A model generated the notes under the pieces. That model did not search any database and had not been told where the DNA came from. It saw only the letters and a program-made list of their open reading frames with translations. 64,000 nt of DNA from Paenalkalicoccus suaedae (GTDB lineage Bacteria; Bacillota; Bacilli; Bacillales; Salisediminibacteriaceae): the NCBI RefSeq assembly GCF_006965545.2, contig NZ_CP041372.2:2294001-2358000 (forward strand), in the 5' to 3' direction. A program made the position numbers and the translations under genes. This document shows positions 41,389-51,580 of the stretch, piece after piece (position 1 is the stretch's first letter; every line of letters starts with the position of its first letter).

Positions 41389-41423
41389 AAAAAATAAGCC
41401 CCTCACAAGTAAAATAGAGGGGC
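41389..41423 (-). terminator. Terminator after small basic gene
   Basis: GCCCCTC and GAGGGGC arms, 12-base loop, followed on the minus strand by TTATTTTTTG. Confidence 0.75.
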
Positions 41424-41431
41424 AAGACTCG

Positions 41432-41563
41432 TTATGCAATTGATTTTGTTTGCGGTAAAGATTGTTTGTCAGGCAGACGATTTACTTCGTCCCATTTGCG
41501 TTTTAGCATATCTCGCCATAACAACTTTTTCTTTCCGCGTTTAACCTGTTTTGCTCGCTTCAT
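41432..41563 (-). CDS. Small basic protein (43 residues)
   Basis: Start ATG 41561-41563 after AAGGAGTG, stop TAA 41432-41434, then a terminator. The product (MKRAKQVKRGKKKLLWRDML) is strongly basic with two Trp. It lies 31 bases after yjbC, probably in its operon. A good ribosome site and the terminator support it as a real gene. Function unknown; binding to RNA or ribosome is possible. Confidence 0.65.
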   Translation of the reverse strand: MKRAKQVKRGKKKLLWRDMLKRKWDEVNRLPDKQSLPQTKSIA

Positions 41564-41594
41564 TTTGCGACACTCCTTCCCTTCAAGGAACTAA

Positions 41595-42161
41595 TCAAGG
41601 AGTCGGCTCTTTTTTGTCTTCCTTTGTGAATATAATTGCTTCATTCACATCTTCATAGGATTCCCCATAAAGCATTTTATCTTTATACGTATGAATCACT
41701 TCATACGTGTGACACATTTTTTCGTAGATGCTCTCTTCAGACTCATGTGACGGAGACCAATACAAAATCTCCATCTCATTTACTTCACCGGTTGCGAGCG
41801 ATCTCCTTCTATATCCAATTGACTTCGCATGAGTAAATCCTTCACGTTTATAAAACTTTTGACGCTTTTCCGTATCAGTGTCCTCATAATCAATTGGCTC
41901 TACTTCTAATATAATCGGTTTTTGCTTATTTTTCAATTGCTCAAGGAGTTTTTTTCCTAGACCTTTCCCTCGAGCAGACTTCGCAACAAACAAATAATCA
42001 ATGAATGTAAAATCTTCCATCTCTACATACATCATAACATGCTCGTCACTCTCATCTTTTTTATAAACAGATTTTTTCTCTTGTAACAGCAATTCCATGT
42101 GCTCTTGAGATTTCATTTCTTCTATAGGAAAATACTGATTCAGTTTTTCATACCAATTCAT
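41595..42161 (-). CDS. yjbC: GNAT acetyltransferase YjbC
   Basis: A 188-residue GNAT protein. The acetyl-CoA loop is in VAKSARGKGLGKKLLEQL (R/Q-x-x-G-x-G/A pattern), then PIILEVEP and FYKREGF. The C-terminal 50 residues extend the domain. Substrate unknown. In B. subtilis yjbC lies beside spx and is under stress promoters; the same neighbourhood is kept here. Confidence 0.88.
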   Translation of the reverse strand: MNWYEKLNQYFPIEEMKSQEHMELLLQEKKSVYKKDESDEHVMMYVEMEDFTFIDYLFVAKSARGKGLGKKLLEQLKNKQKPIILEVEPIDYEDTDTEKRQKFYKREGFTHAKSIGYRRRSLATGEVNEMEILYWSPSHESEESIYEKMCHTYEVIHTYKDKMLYGESYEDVNEAIIFTKEDKKEPTP

Positions 42162-42242
42162 CGTACGACCCCCGTAACCGTAGTTTAAATCATTTATAAG
42201 TACCCTATTTTGATCAAATTAAAACGGAATTATACGAGCTTA

Positions 42243-43478
42243 TTAGTCGTTTGATTCAAGCACGGACGGATCGAGATCTAACATATAGTCCACGTTCTCT
42301 GTGTAAGTATTACCAGCATTCCAAAGCAGAAACTCATAGATACCATTATCATATAACGCTTGAATTTGCGCCTCTACTTCCGCTTTTCCGTAGTTCAAGT
42401 AGTTACCTGACCCAAGGTATGATGCTGTAAAGTCCTGTAGCCACGGTCTTGATGTAGGAGATTCATCTAGCGCACCTAATACCTCGTTTTCTACCTTCGA
42501 ATACTCATCAACAAGTTCATATGGGTATAAGTCAGGCTTGTCTAGACCGAAATAAGGAGTCCAGTGACTTGGATAAATCATGGATGAGATTACATCTACA
42601 TTCTCAGAGATCATTGAGAAGTTTTGTCCAATTCCTGGCGCTTCTGAAATCGTCGCTGCGTACCCGAAGATATCAACGGACACATCTACATCATAAGGTG
42701 CAAGCTCTTCTCTCGCGTATGCTACAAACTCTGTAACTGCATCTACACGACGAGACACATTATCTCCCGGACGATCAGTATAGTTACCACTATCGTATCC
42801 TAAATCTTCGTCGCGTCGTTCAAACCCTTCTGGAAAACGCACGTAGTCGAACTGTATTTCTTCAAAGCCCATTTCCGCAGCCATTTTAGCAATTTCTACG
42901 TTATATTCCCATACTTCTTCTAGGAAGGGATTCACAAACGCTTCTCCACGACGATTCTTCCATACCTCTCCATTTTCAGTAAAGGATAGGTCTGGTCTAG
43001 CTTCCGCTAGTACAGAATCTTTAAATACAACAACACGAGCAATGGGGTACACTTCGTGCTCTTCAAGTGTACGCATCATTTCTTCTGGATCACTTATCAT
43101 ATTATGAGAAATGTCAGCAAAACGCGATCCCTCTTCAGGGTGAAATGTTAAGTAGCCAAAGTCATCCTTCACATCGATAACCATGGCATTTAAAGCAGTA
43201 TTATCTGTAAGCTCTAATAATCGCTCAAATCTCGCTCCTCCAGCAGAGTGTCCAGTAACAAAAATGCCTCTTACCGCATCTGGATATTCAAATGTAAATC
43301 CTGAATCAAATGTGTACCGAGCGATTGAATCAGGCCAAGCTCTCTCTCCGAGCGACACTTCTTTATGCGTATGTAGTCCTGCTTCCCTTACCTCACCGTT
43401 GTTCGTTTCGTCCGCCGCTACTGGTTGTGCAAAAGCAAGCAATGCAGCTACGCTTGCTCCCGCTAAATACTTGTACAT
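42243..43478 (-). CDS. Exported putative glycoside hydrolase (DUF4015)
   Basis: A 411-residue secreted protein. Residues 1-22 are a signal peptide ending PVAA-DE. The mature protein is a TIM-barrel family related to glycosyl hydrolases: GIFVTGHSAGGARFERLLEL, MVIDVKDDFGYLTFH, FEEIQFDYVRFPEGF (catalytic-type Asp), DVSVDIFGYAAT and MIYPSHWTPYFG. Substrate unknown; a wall or surface polysaccharide is likely. Low overall charge with many Asp and Glu suits an alkaline or salty exterior. Confidence 0.85.
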   Translation of the reverse strand: MYKYLAGASVAALLAFAQPVAADETNNGEVREAGLHTHKEVSLGERAWPDSIARYTFDSGFTFEYPDAVRGIFVTGHSAGGARFERLLELTDNTALNAMVIDVKDDFGYLTFHPEEGSRFADISHNMISDPEEMMRTLEEHEVYPIARVVVFKDSVLAEARPDLSFTENGEVWKNRRGEAFVNPFLEEVWEYNVEIAKMAAEMGFEEIQFDYVRFPEGFERRDEDLGYDSGNYTDRPGDNVSRRVDAVTEFVAYAREELAPYDVDVSVDIFGYAATISEAPGIGQNFSMISENVDVISSMIYPSHWTPYFGLDKPDLYPYELVDEYSKVENEVLGALDESPTSRPWLQDFTASYLGSGNYLNYGKAEVEAQIQALYDNGIYEFLLWNAGNTYTENVDYMLDLDPSVLESND

Positions 43479-43611
43479 GTTAAAACCTACCTTCTGACAG
43501 TTTTACGATTTAAGTTCATGGTAAATTATACTATGATTTAGCTTAATAACCAATGGATAACCGTTTATTCCTGCTACTTAATTTTGGAAAGAGCTTAATC
43601 TTCTATTGTCA

Positions 43612-43640
43612 TTGACTTTTACCATCTTTATCTGTATAAT
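43612..43640 (+). promoter_or_regulatory. Promoter of HD-domain gene
   Basis: TTGACT, 17 bases, TATAAT (43635-43640), near-consensus sigma-A promoter 34 bp before the start. Confidence 0.85.
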
Positions 43641-43673
43641 TAAAAAAATTTACTTTATTAGGAGGCGATTCGT

Positions 43674-44204
43674 ATGAACGTGACGTTAACATCTATTTTA
43701 AGTCATCCAATTGCACAAAAATACGTCAAACGTGCTGGGCTAGCTCACGCTGTAGCATGTGCGTATCATGCTTTTGAGATCGCTCTTGAGCGCAATGTTG
43801 ACCCAGAACTTGCTTGTAAAGCAGCCTTTTTACATGATATCGGCCATTACACTTGGTATAAAAACGGTAAATGGGACTACTCTCTTTATAAAGAAAACGA
43901 TATTCATGCGATTAAAGGAGCGGAGCGAGCTCATAAGTTATTAATTCGATTAGGTGAAGACCCTGTAATAGCTAAGGAAATTGCGTTAGCAGTATTACTT
44001 CATACAGATTCTTATATACCAGGACAACTAATTACTCGAACGCCACTTCAAGACGTCGTGGCACGTGCTGATGAAGTAGACGAAGAGCCAGGCGGAAATC
44101 ATCACTATCGAATGATTTCAGATGAGCGTGCACATAAAATGCTGGCGAAGCTTGATGAGAGAATTCTCTTATTTCATAAAAAAAGCGAAAAACAGCTGAG
44201 CTAG
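43674..44204 (+). CDS. HD-domain phosphohydrolase
   Basis: A 176-residue HD protein. His in GLAHAVACAYHAFE and FLHDIGHYTW are the metal ligands, with later His/Asp in AVLLHTDSYIPG and VVARADEVDE. The family acts on nucleotides or phosphate esters; substrate unknown. AGGAGGCG precedes the ATG. Confidence 0.82.
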   Translation: MNVTLTSILSHPIAQKYVKRAGLAHAVACAYHAFEIALERNVDPELACKAAFLHDIGHYTWYKNGKWDYSLYKENDIHAIKGAERAHKLLIRLGEDPVIAKEIALAVLLHTDSYIPGQLITRTPLQDVVARADEVDEEPGGNHHYRMISDERAHKMLAKLDERILLFHKKSEKQLS

Positions 44205-44205
44205 C

Positions 44206-44234
44206 TTGCTTTAGATAGGTGAAAGTGGTATCTT
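44206..44234 (+). promoter_or_regulatory. Promoter of the riboswitch transcript
   Basis: TTGCTT (44206-44211), 17 bases, TATCTT (44229-44234), just after the HD gene. Confidence 0.6.
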
Positions 44235-44251
44235 ATTTCTTGAACACACCC

Positions 44252-44405
44252 ATAAAAAGGGGAGTAGCGACCGGTTAAACGGTCTTTGAATCGTCATGAC
44301 AGCGCACTGCGCTCGGTTCATAGAGCTTTGGATTCCAAAGTACGCAAGACCTTTTTATGCAGATATTCGCGCTTTTAGCGTGGTCTGCATAAAAAGGTCT
44401 TTTTT
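44252..44405 (+). promoter_or_regulatory. yybP-ykoY manganese riboswitch
   Basis: The aptamer carries the family hallmarks AAAGGGGAGTAGCG near the 5' end and GCAAGACCTTTTTATG near the 3' end, with a GACCGGTTAAACGGTC hairpin next to the first. The expression platform is a terminator: AGACCTTTTTATGCAGA pairs with TCTGCATAAAAAGGTCT (44347-44400) before TTTTTT. Mn2+ binding stabilises the aptamer and frees the gene from termination. The regulated gene is the exchanger at 44437. Confidence 0.88.
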
Positions 44406-44436
44406 GTGTTCAAATGCACATGTTAAGGAGACAATT

Positions 44437-45426
44437 ATGTACTATATTTTGTTTATATTAGCAGCTATTATTACTGTCATTACAGCCATCAAATTATCCA
44501 CTTATGCAGATGTATTGAGCGAAAAAACGTCACTAGGTGGTATGCTCGTTGGTACACTTCTGTTAGCCGGAGCAACCTCTCTACCTGAAGTAACAACAAG
44601 TATTACAGCTGTCTTGGTAGGCAACCCAGATATAGCTGTCAGTAATGTTTTTGGTTCAAACTTATTTAACATTCTCATATTAGCTTTAGTCGATACCATT
44701 TTCCGTAAAAAAATGATGCTTAAAGATGCTGATTCTAGTAATATTTTTACAGGTTATTTAAGTTTACTCCTAACAGCGTTGATGCTTATTGCTGTTCTGT
44801 TTCCTTCAGGACTCACTCTTTTTGCAATTGGGATCGAAATGTATCTACTTGTTATTTTTTATAGTGGCGGCTTGTATTATTTATCAAAAAAATCCACGCA
44901 ACCTGTATTAGAAGCAGTAGCAACTGAGGAAAGAACTCATTTAACTTCTATCTCACTTAAAGAGGCGAAGATTGGTTTTGCTATTGCAGCAGCAGTCATT
45001 TTTTTCGCAGGATCATTCTTATCCATTGCGGGTGATCAAATTGCAGCTTCATCCGGAATAAGCTCCAGTTTTGTGGGGACATTTTTAATCGCTGGAGCTA
45101 CATCTTTGCCAGAGCTTGTGACGGTTTTTGTTGCCGTAAGACTTGCAAGTTACAACTTGGCAATCGGTAATATTCTTGGATCTAACTTATTTAACCTACT
45201 CATTTTACTTTTAATCGATGGTACATTCCGAGCAGATGCTGTACTAGCCTCTGTTCATCCAGTTACCCTGGTGTCCATAAGCGCGGTTATTGTATTAAAC
45301 ATACTTATGATTGTATCCATGATTAGAGCGAAACAGATGCGCACCTCACCATTATATGTTCTACCATCTATTATTGTTATCATCACGTATTTCATTGCAA
45401 GCTACGTCATTTTCGCCTTTAGCTAA
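44437..45426 (+). CDS. CaCA-family cation exchanger under Mn riboswitch
   Basis: A 329-residue membrane protein with ten or so spans. The two alpha repeats are visible in GATSLPEVTTS plus NVFGSNLFNILIL and GATSLPELVTV plus NILGSNLFNLLIL, the signature of calcium/cation antiporters. The start is ATG 44437 after AAGGAGAC; a longer open frame upstream only translates the riboswitch. Control by a manganese riboswitch suggests Mn2+ export, while the family name implies Ca2+. Length is close to bacterial YrbG. Confidence 0.9.
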   Translation: MYYILFILAAIITVITAIKLSTYADVLSEKTSLGGMLVGTLLLAGATSLPEVTTSITAVLVGNPDIAVSNVFGSNLFNILILALVDTIFRKKMMLKDADSSNIFTGYLSLLLTALMLIAVLFPSGLTLFAIGIEMYLLVIFYSGGLYYLSKKSTQPVLEAVATEERTHLTSISLKEAKIGFAIAAAVIFFAGSFLSIAGDQIAASSGISSSFVGTFLIAGATSLPELVTVFVAVRLASYNLAIGNILGSNLFNLLILLLIDGTFRADAVLASVHPVTLVSISAVIVLNILMIVSMIRAKQMRTSPLYVLPSIIVIITYFIASYVIFAFS

Positions 45427-45428
45427 TA

Positions 45429-45920
45429 TTACTGCCTTAAAAAGGAGCGTAACTCTTCTGCTGTCACAAGCCCATCTCTTCGAATAACCGTTTGGTCATT
45501 AATCAAGAACGAGGTGGGCACCCCTTTTACAGCAAATAACTGTTCCGCCTCCTGGTTTGAATCGATTACTATATGACCATTCGTATCTTGAAGGGAGTCT
45601 ATAAAGACCCCTATATCCTCTTTGCTATACTCTGCACTCGATACATTGATAGCAGTAAATCGAAAATCCTCCAACTCCTCTTCAGCCTTTAATACCTCTT
45701 GCCACTGTTCATGACAATACTCGCACCAAGTTGTGAAGAAAAAAACAAATGATTCTTCATGAATATGTATAGCTTCTCCGTTTACTGTCATAAGAGTTGT
45801 ATCAGGTAAACTATTACCGCTCCCTGTCGATACTGGAACCAATGGCTCCTGCCATGTATATGTATGCAGAACAAAAGCAATTGTCAGTAGTAAAGCAATT
45901 ACAAATACCCGTTTCTTCAT
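45429..45920 (-). CDS. TlpA-type thiol-disulfide oxidoreductase
   Basis: A 163-residue membrane-anchored thioredoxin. Start ATG 45920 (MKKRVFVIALLLTIAFVL) after GGGGAGAG. One N-terminal span, then FVFFFTTWCEYCHEQWQEVL with the active WCEYC and the cis-Pro in VKGVPTSFLIN. Reduces or oxidises protein thiols outside the membrane; target unknown. Confidence 0.88.
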   Translation of the reverse strand: MKKRVFVIALLLTIAFVLHTYTWQEPLVPVSTGSGNSLPDTTLMTVNGEAIHIHEESFVFFFTTWCEYCHEQWQEVLKAEEELEDFRFTAINVSSAEYSKEDIGVFIDSLQDTNGHIVIDSNQEAEQLFAVKGVPTSFLINDQTVIRRDGLVTAEELRSFLRQ

Positions 45921-46094
45921 CGTAACTCTCCCCTCAACATTCATTCCCTTAAACTTATGTGAAGAAAGCGCCTTGTATACCTAATTCATCGCTCGAACTT
46001 CCAAGGATTCGTATGGTACAATCATGAGAGAATTAAGCATAGAGAGGGGGTAGCACGGTACATATAGCACAGCTATACAGCCGTCACATATTAT

Positions 46095-46544
46095 ATGAAA
46101 TTAGATGCAACTGACCGAGCCATTTTAACCCTATTAACAGAAAACGGAAGAATGTCTTATGTTGATATTGCGAAAAAGCTTGAGCTATCCCGCGTAGCTA
46201 TTCGCACAAGGATTAACCAACTTACAGAAGCTGGCGTAATAGAAAAATTTAGCGTGATTATAAACTCTGATAAAGTCGGAAAGTCCGTCTCTGCTTTTTT
46301 TGAGGTAGACTGCGAGCCCACTTCCCTTGTCCATGTGGCTGAGACATTAGTCGAAAATGAAAAAGTAGCTAGTTGCTATCAGATGACAGGACCAAGCACT
46401 TTACACATGCATGTTTTAGTAGAAGACTTTATTGAGCTAGAGCGCTTTATTAACGAAGAACTCTATTCACTCGATGGGATTACGCGAGTAGAAAGCCACA
46501 TATTGTTACGAAGATTTAAAAGCCGCAGCGGATTAAAATTATAA
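46095..46544 (+). CDS. Lrp/AsnC-family regulator
   Basis: A 149-residue protein with the Lrp helix-turn-helix (LDATDRAILTLLTENGRMSY, IAKKLELSRVAIRTRINQLT) and the RAM ligand domain (VASCYQMTGPSTLHMHVLVE). The ribosome site before the ATG is weak. It faces the symporter gene and may control it, an inference from place only. Confidence 0.9.
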   Translation: MKLDATDRAILTLLTENGRMSYVDIAKKLELSRVAIRTRINQLTEAGVIEKFSVIINSDKVGKSVSAFFEVDCEPTSLVHVAETLVENEKVASCYQMTGPSTLHMHVLVEDFIELERFINEELYSLDGITRVESHILLRRFKSRSGLKL

Positions 46545-46558
46545 TCCACTGCGGCTTT
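46519..46558. terminator. Terminator at end of lrp-like gene
   Basis: AAAGCCGCAGCGGATTA and TAATCCACTGCGGCTTT form a long hairpin overlapping the stop codon, with T residues on the plus strand. Confidence 0.75.
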
Positions 46559-46646
46559 GTCGTTGTTCATTGTAAACAACTCTTAAGGAGTACGTCATAA
46601 CGTAACATATAAGATCCAATGGTCTGACAGCTCGAAGAGTTTCTTC

Positions 46647-47792
46647 CTAAGATGCCTGTTTGTAGAATCGATCAATCACTTTTGCAATAGCCCCGTCTCC
46701 AGTCACGTTTGCAGCTGTACCAAAGCTATCTTGAGTTAAATAAAGAGCAATCATAAGTCCGACAGCAGCTTCAGTAAAACCAAGTATAGATGTTAGCACT
46801 CCTGCGGCTGCAACTATTGCCCCTCCAGGAACTCCCGGAGCAGCCACCATAACAACCCCTAGCATTAAAATTGCTGGGAAGAATGCAGTAAAGCTTGGCG
46901 TAGCCAGATCGCCCATCACTGTCATGACAGCTACGGAACAGCTTACAATCGTAATAATACTTCCTGAAAGGTGAATGGTTGCACCTAAAGGAATGACAAA
47001 GTTTGTTATATTCTCTGATACTCCGTTCTTACGAGCCTGACGGAGAGTCACAGGAATAGTAGCAGCGGAGCTCATTGTTCCTAATGCCGTCACATAAGCT
47101 GGGAGCATCGTTTTGATAAGTTTAAACATATTCTCTCCTGAAGCAAGACCAGCAACTAAATATTGGACACTAAGCCAGAGCCAGTGTGTCGTAATCGCTA
47201 CTAAAAGTACGAGACCAAAGATTTGCACCATCGTAAATGCAGTACCCTCAGCAGAAAGTCCGGCAAAAATACCAGCAATATAAATTGGTAAAAACGGAAT
47301 AAGTGCTTTTGAAATAAGTGCTTCTACTACCTTCTTACCCTCATCAAAAACCGTAATTAGCGTTTTAGTTTGTAGGGCAGCCATTGAAATACCAAATGCA
47401 AACGCAATAACTAAAGCTGTCATCACACCCATTAATGGTGCAATCTCAAACGTAAAGAAGCTCTCTGGCGCTGCTGATTCAGCAGGTAGCGTTCGATTTT
47501 CAGCGATATATGGCATAAGAAATGATGCGATGAAAAAAGCTAAAAGTCCAGCTATCACTGTCGACGCGTAGGCTAGTCCAACAGTAGATCCTACAAGTCG
47601 TCCTGAACCTTGCCCAATATTAGCAATTCCTGAAGCAATAAAGAAAAGAATAATAAATGGTATGAGGAAAGAAATCCACTGACCAAACACATCACTAAAC
47701 GTAATTAATAATTGCGCAATAAAATCAAACGGTAGTAACCCCGCTACAATACCTACTGCAATTCCTAAAAGCAAAAACAAAATAAGCTTCAC
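46647..47792 (-). CDS. Dicarboxylate/amino acid:cation symporter
   Basis: A 381-residue member of the DAACS (glutamate transporter fold) family. Hydrophobic spans throughout; the conserved signatures are in TMSSAATIPVTLRQARKNG (Ser-rich hairpin), ATIHLSGSIITIV and GVPGGAIVAAAGVLTSIL, and the last part GTAANVTGDGAIAKVID with the substrate-binding Asp. Takes up amino acids or dicarboxylates with Na+ or H+; substrate not decided. Confidence 0.88.
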   Translation of the reverse strand: MKLILFLLLGIAVGIVAGLLPFDFIAQLLITFSDVFGQWISFLIPFIILFFIASGIANIGQGSGRLVGSTVGLAYASTVIAGLLAFFIASFLMPYIAENRTLPAESAAPESFFTFEIAPLMGVMTALVIAFAFGISMAALQTKTLITVFDEGKKVVEALISKALIPFLPIYIAGIFAGLSAEGTAFTMVQIFGLVLLVAITTHWLWLSVQYLVAGLASGENMFKLIKTMLPAYVTALGTMSSAATIPVTLRQARKNGVSENITNFVIPLGATIHLSGSIITIVSCSVAVMTVMGDLATPSFTAFFPAILMLGVVMVAAPGVPGGAIVAAAGVLTSILGFTEAAVGLMIALYLTQDSFGTAANVTGDGAIAKVIDRFYKQAS

Positions 47793-47944
47793 TGACTTTT
47801 CCCCCTTAGCATTGTCTCTCTAGAAAACACATTCGTCTCTTCAATAAAAACTATCTTGTCAAGATTCTGCAAAGAAAGCAAGGGAATTAGAAATAGTCGA
47901 AATTATTAGTTTATAAGGCGCTTGCAAAGCACGTTACCATAGGC

Positions 47945-47973
47945 TTGCTTTACAAAATAAAACCTCCTATAAT
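47945..47973 (+). promoter_or_regulatory. trpS leader promoter
   Basis: TTGCTT (47945-47950), 17 bases, TATAAT (47968-47973), leading into the T-box. Confidence 0.85.
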
Positions 47974-47979
47974 AAAGGA

Positions 47980-48257
47980 GTGAAAAGCGATGAGAAAGAG
48001 TAGTACTATTCACCTGTCATGTATAGAGAGTCTGCGGTTGGTGCGAGCAGATCATGATGTGATTAGGAATGGACTTTTGAGCTGAATTGCTGAACAATGA
48101 AGTAAGCAGTTCCGTTTGCCCTCTTCCGTTATCAAGAGGCCCCTTACTAATACGTTGGCGAGGGTTAGAGTGATTTGGATAAATAGTTGTCCAATTTAAT
48201 TAGGGTGGTACCGCGGTCCATTCGTCCCTTTATTAGGGACGGGTGGGCCTTTTTGTC
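47980..48257 (+). promoter_or_regulatory. T-box leader for trpS
   Basis: A tRNA-sensing leader. The T-box core AGGGTGGTACCGCG is at 48203-48216. In stem I, GGAATGGACTT at about 48067-48077 carries TGG (Trp) as the specifier codon. The terminator GGTCCATTCGTCCC with AGGGACGGGTGGGCC then TTTTT (48217-48257) is the off state. Uncharged tRNA-Trp pairs with the specifier and T-box and prevents termination. Confidence 0.93.
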
Positions 48258-48289
48258 TTATCACGCTTTATTCACAACTACTTTTATAA

Positions 48290-49291
<1,002 letters not shown>

Positions 49292-49302
49292 CACGTATAG
49301 AA

Positions 49303-49340
49303 CCCTCGCTAAAAGGTACGTCCTTTTAGGCGAGGGCTCT
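49303..49340. terminator. Terminator between trpS and yjbA
   Basis: CCCTCGCTAAAAGG and TCCTTTTAGGCGAGGG arms; serves trpS and, from the other side, yjbA. Confidence 0.8.
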
Positions 49341-49341
49341 T

Positions 49342-50088
49342 CTATTTACTCATCTTTTTACGTTCCTCATCTTCATATGAAGTCCAGAGCTTCTCAAAAA
49401 ATGGTTGCCCTTTAATGATAGATGCCGTCCACTCTTCATGTTGCTTTGACCAACCAGCTTTCATTTCATTATACAAGCCTGTCCAAGCTTGGTCGTGCGA
49501 CATTAGCTGGATAGCGTCATATTTAGATGGACAAAACTCTGTGTACCAGTACCGCATTTCCCAAAGCTCTGCTTCTTCAAATAATTGATCTAAGACCATC
49601 ATGGCTAACTGCTTCCGCTGTTTTTCTCGCCTCGTTAGTCCAATCATTTTATCCATGACTGTACTATTAACATCCTCAAGTTCTCCTTTAAACCCGAAGC
49701 TCTCTTGTGCTTTATGCTTCACTAAAGCACACACTTGTTCCTCCTGCCTCGGTATTAAACGGCTTTTACGAATTGGTGTCTCATAGCCAATCGTATCGAC
49801 CGCTATACCTCTTTCCCCATTTGTAGCAATAAAGCCATAATCCATGACGTGCCTCTCTTGCCTAACTCGATTATAGCTTTGTCGATAAACGGTTTGGAGC
49901 AGTTGCTGAGGTAACTCTATAAGTGAGCATTCTATGGCAACCAGTAGTGGCTCTGACACTTTAACAACTGCTAGCTGATCAATCATTTCCATCCGATCAC
50001 TTTTTTTCCACTCAAAGAATTCACAAATATTGTAGCTTTTCTCTTCACCCTCACACCAATTAACCCAGACATCTCGCATATGCTGCAT
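49342..50088 (-). CDS. yjbA: YjbA family protein (UPF0736)
   Basis: A 248-residue soluble protein that matches the YjbA/UPF0736 family by start (MQHMRDVWVNWCEGEEKSYN), size and place next to trpS as in B. subtilis. It is mainly helical with charged parts. Function unknown; no enzyme motif visible. Confidence 0.88.
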   Translation of the reverse strand: MQHMRDVWVNWCEGEEKSYNICEFFEWKKSDRMEMIDQLAVVKVSEPLLVAIECSLIELPQQLLQTVYRQSYNRVRQERHVMDYGFIATNGERGIAVDTIGYETPIRKSRLIPRQEEQVCALVKHKAQESFGFKGELEDVNSTVMDKMIGLTRREKQRKQLAMMVLDQLFEEAELWEMRYWYTEFCPSKYDAIQLMSHDQAWTGLYNEMKAGWSKQHEEWTASIIKGQPFFEKLWTSYEDEERKKMSK

Positions 50089-50440
50089 CGGTCACCCTCC
50101 TTCACTAGCATCATTATTCACGACCTACAGGAATTTTATGCCACTAATATGAAGATTTTTATCATAAAATGCCCTTAATCAACATCGTGTAATGGAACCT
50201 TCTTACAGCTATCTTATGTGCAAAATTATGTAAGGTTACCTTTGAATTTTAAAAAAACATCGCTTGAGATGAGCTTTTTTTTTAAGAAAAATCGAGTCCT
50301 TAAAAAACGAAAAACAAATGAATGGGGGAAGGAAAAAGTCTATCTTTTTCATTTTTCGAAGGAATTTGTCAGAAAGTTTTTGTAAGTGCTCTCCATTCGA
50401 TTCATTATCTGTTATAATCACTTATGTTGAGGTGAATTGG
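50089..50440. other. Gene-free stretch with LCP promoter
   Basis: About 350 bp without a gene. An extended -10 TGTTATAAT (50410-50418) lies 22 bp before the LCP start; no good -35. AT-rich runs at 50245-50300 contain a small CATC-GATG hairpin before a T tract that might be a weak terminator. Confidence 0.5.
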
Positions 50441-51505
50441 ATGACGCGAAAATCCCGTAGAAAAAAAACATGGCTTAAAGTATTTTTATTAACCTTTCTA
50501 CTTGTCTTTTTAGGCGGAGTAGTAATCGCAGCATGGGCTAAAAATAATTTTGATGCAGCCCGCGAGGAGTCATTACAGCAAATTGAAGAAGAAGGCGGTT
50601 TATACGAGGAAGAGGAAGAGATTGAATTTGAACCTTCCGAACCCGAGGATAGTGAGCCTTTAGAGCATATAAATATTTTGTTTGTAGGCGTTGACTCAGA
50701 AGATGGCGGATCACGAACAGATACGATTATGATAGGACGATACGATCCTGATAATGGTACTGCAAGGCTAGCATCTATCATGCGTGACACGTATGTAGAC
50801 ATTCCTGGACGAGGTAAAAACAAAATTAATGCCGCTTATGCGTTTGGAGGAATGGATTTACTACGTGAGACAATTGAAGAGAACTTTGATTTTCCTATTG
50901 AATATTATGCACGTGTTAACTTCCGGGGTTTTGAACGAGTGGTAGATGTTTTAGCTCCTGATGGAGTTGCCATTGACGTTGACGATCGTATGTACTACGA
51001 AGACACAGCAGGTGGGCTATTAATCGATTTTGACGAAGGTGAGAACATCATGGATGGCGAAGAAGCTCTTAACTTCGTTCGCTTTAGAAGTGATTCACAA
51101 AATGACTTTGGTCGTGTAGGTCGCCAACAACAAATGATTGACGCTCTATCTGGCGAACTATTGTCACTAAGTGGTATTACTAGAATTCCTCAGTTACTCG
51201 GATCGATTGTGCCTTACATTCAAACAAACTTAGATACATCTGATATGATCAACTACACGAGAAGCTTTTTAACAAGCTCTGAACAAGAGCTTTCAACGAT
51301 TACGATTCCTGTCGCAGGTGGTTTTACAGAAGCTTCTTATTCCCATGCTGGTGCTGTTTTAGAGCCAGACCTAGAAGGTAATAAAGAGCTTTTAGAGCGA
51401 TTCTTCGATATGGATGAGCCGTTTGAAGAGGATGAAATTCCAGAAGATGAGTTAGAATTTGAGTTCGACAGTGAATATGAAGATGATTTAGCTCGACTTG
51501 AGTAA
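50441..51505 (+). CDS. LytR-CpsA-Psr cell wall polymer ligase
   Basis: A 354-residue single-span membrane protein of the LCP family, which links teichoic acids or other polymers to peptidoglycan. Start ATG 50441 with GAGGTG. Span at about 11-31 (LKVFLLTFLLVFLGGVVIAA), an acidic linker, then the domain with GVDSEDGGSRTDTIMI, SIMRDTYVDIPG, KINAAYAFGG and FVRFRSDSQNDFGRVGRQQQ (Asp/Arg pyrophosphate site). The tail is very acidic (EEDEIPEDELEFEF), as in alkaliphiles. Confidence 0.93.
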   Translation: MTRKSRRKKTWLKVFLLTFLLVFLGGVVIAAWAKNNFDAAREESLQQIEEEGGLYEEEEEIEFEPSEPEDSEPLEHINILFVGVDSEDGGSRTDTIMIGRYDPDNGTARLASIMRDTYVDIPGRGKNKINAAYAFGGMDLLRETIEENFDFPIEYYARVNFRGFERVVDVLAPDGVAIDVDDRMYYEDTAGGLLIDFDEGENIMDGEEALNFVRFRSDSQNDFGRVGRQQQMIDALSGELLSLSGITRIPQLLGSIVPYIQTNLDTSDMINYTRSFLTSSEQELSTITIPVAGGFTEASYSHAGAVLEPDLEGNKELLERFFDMDEPFEEDEIPEDELEFEFDSEYEDDLARLE

Positions 51506-51526
51506 ATCTTCACATGAAAACATGAA

Positions 51527-51564
51527 GAGGCTGGGACAAAGCGATGACGCTGTCCCAGCCTTTT
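51527..51564 (+). terminator. Terminator after LCP gene
   Basis: GAGGCTGGGACA and TGTCCCAGCC(TT) arms with a 12-base loop, then TTTT. Confidence 0.8.
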
Positions 51565-51580
51565 GTGGTGATTGTTGTAT

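Noticed and set aside
44296-44436. N-terminal extension of the cation exchanger
   Set aside because: This stretch is the riboswitch and its terminator; a proper ribosome site and ATG are at 44437.
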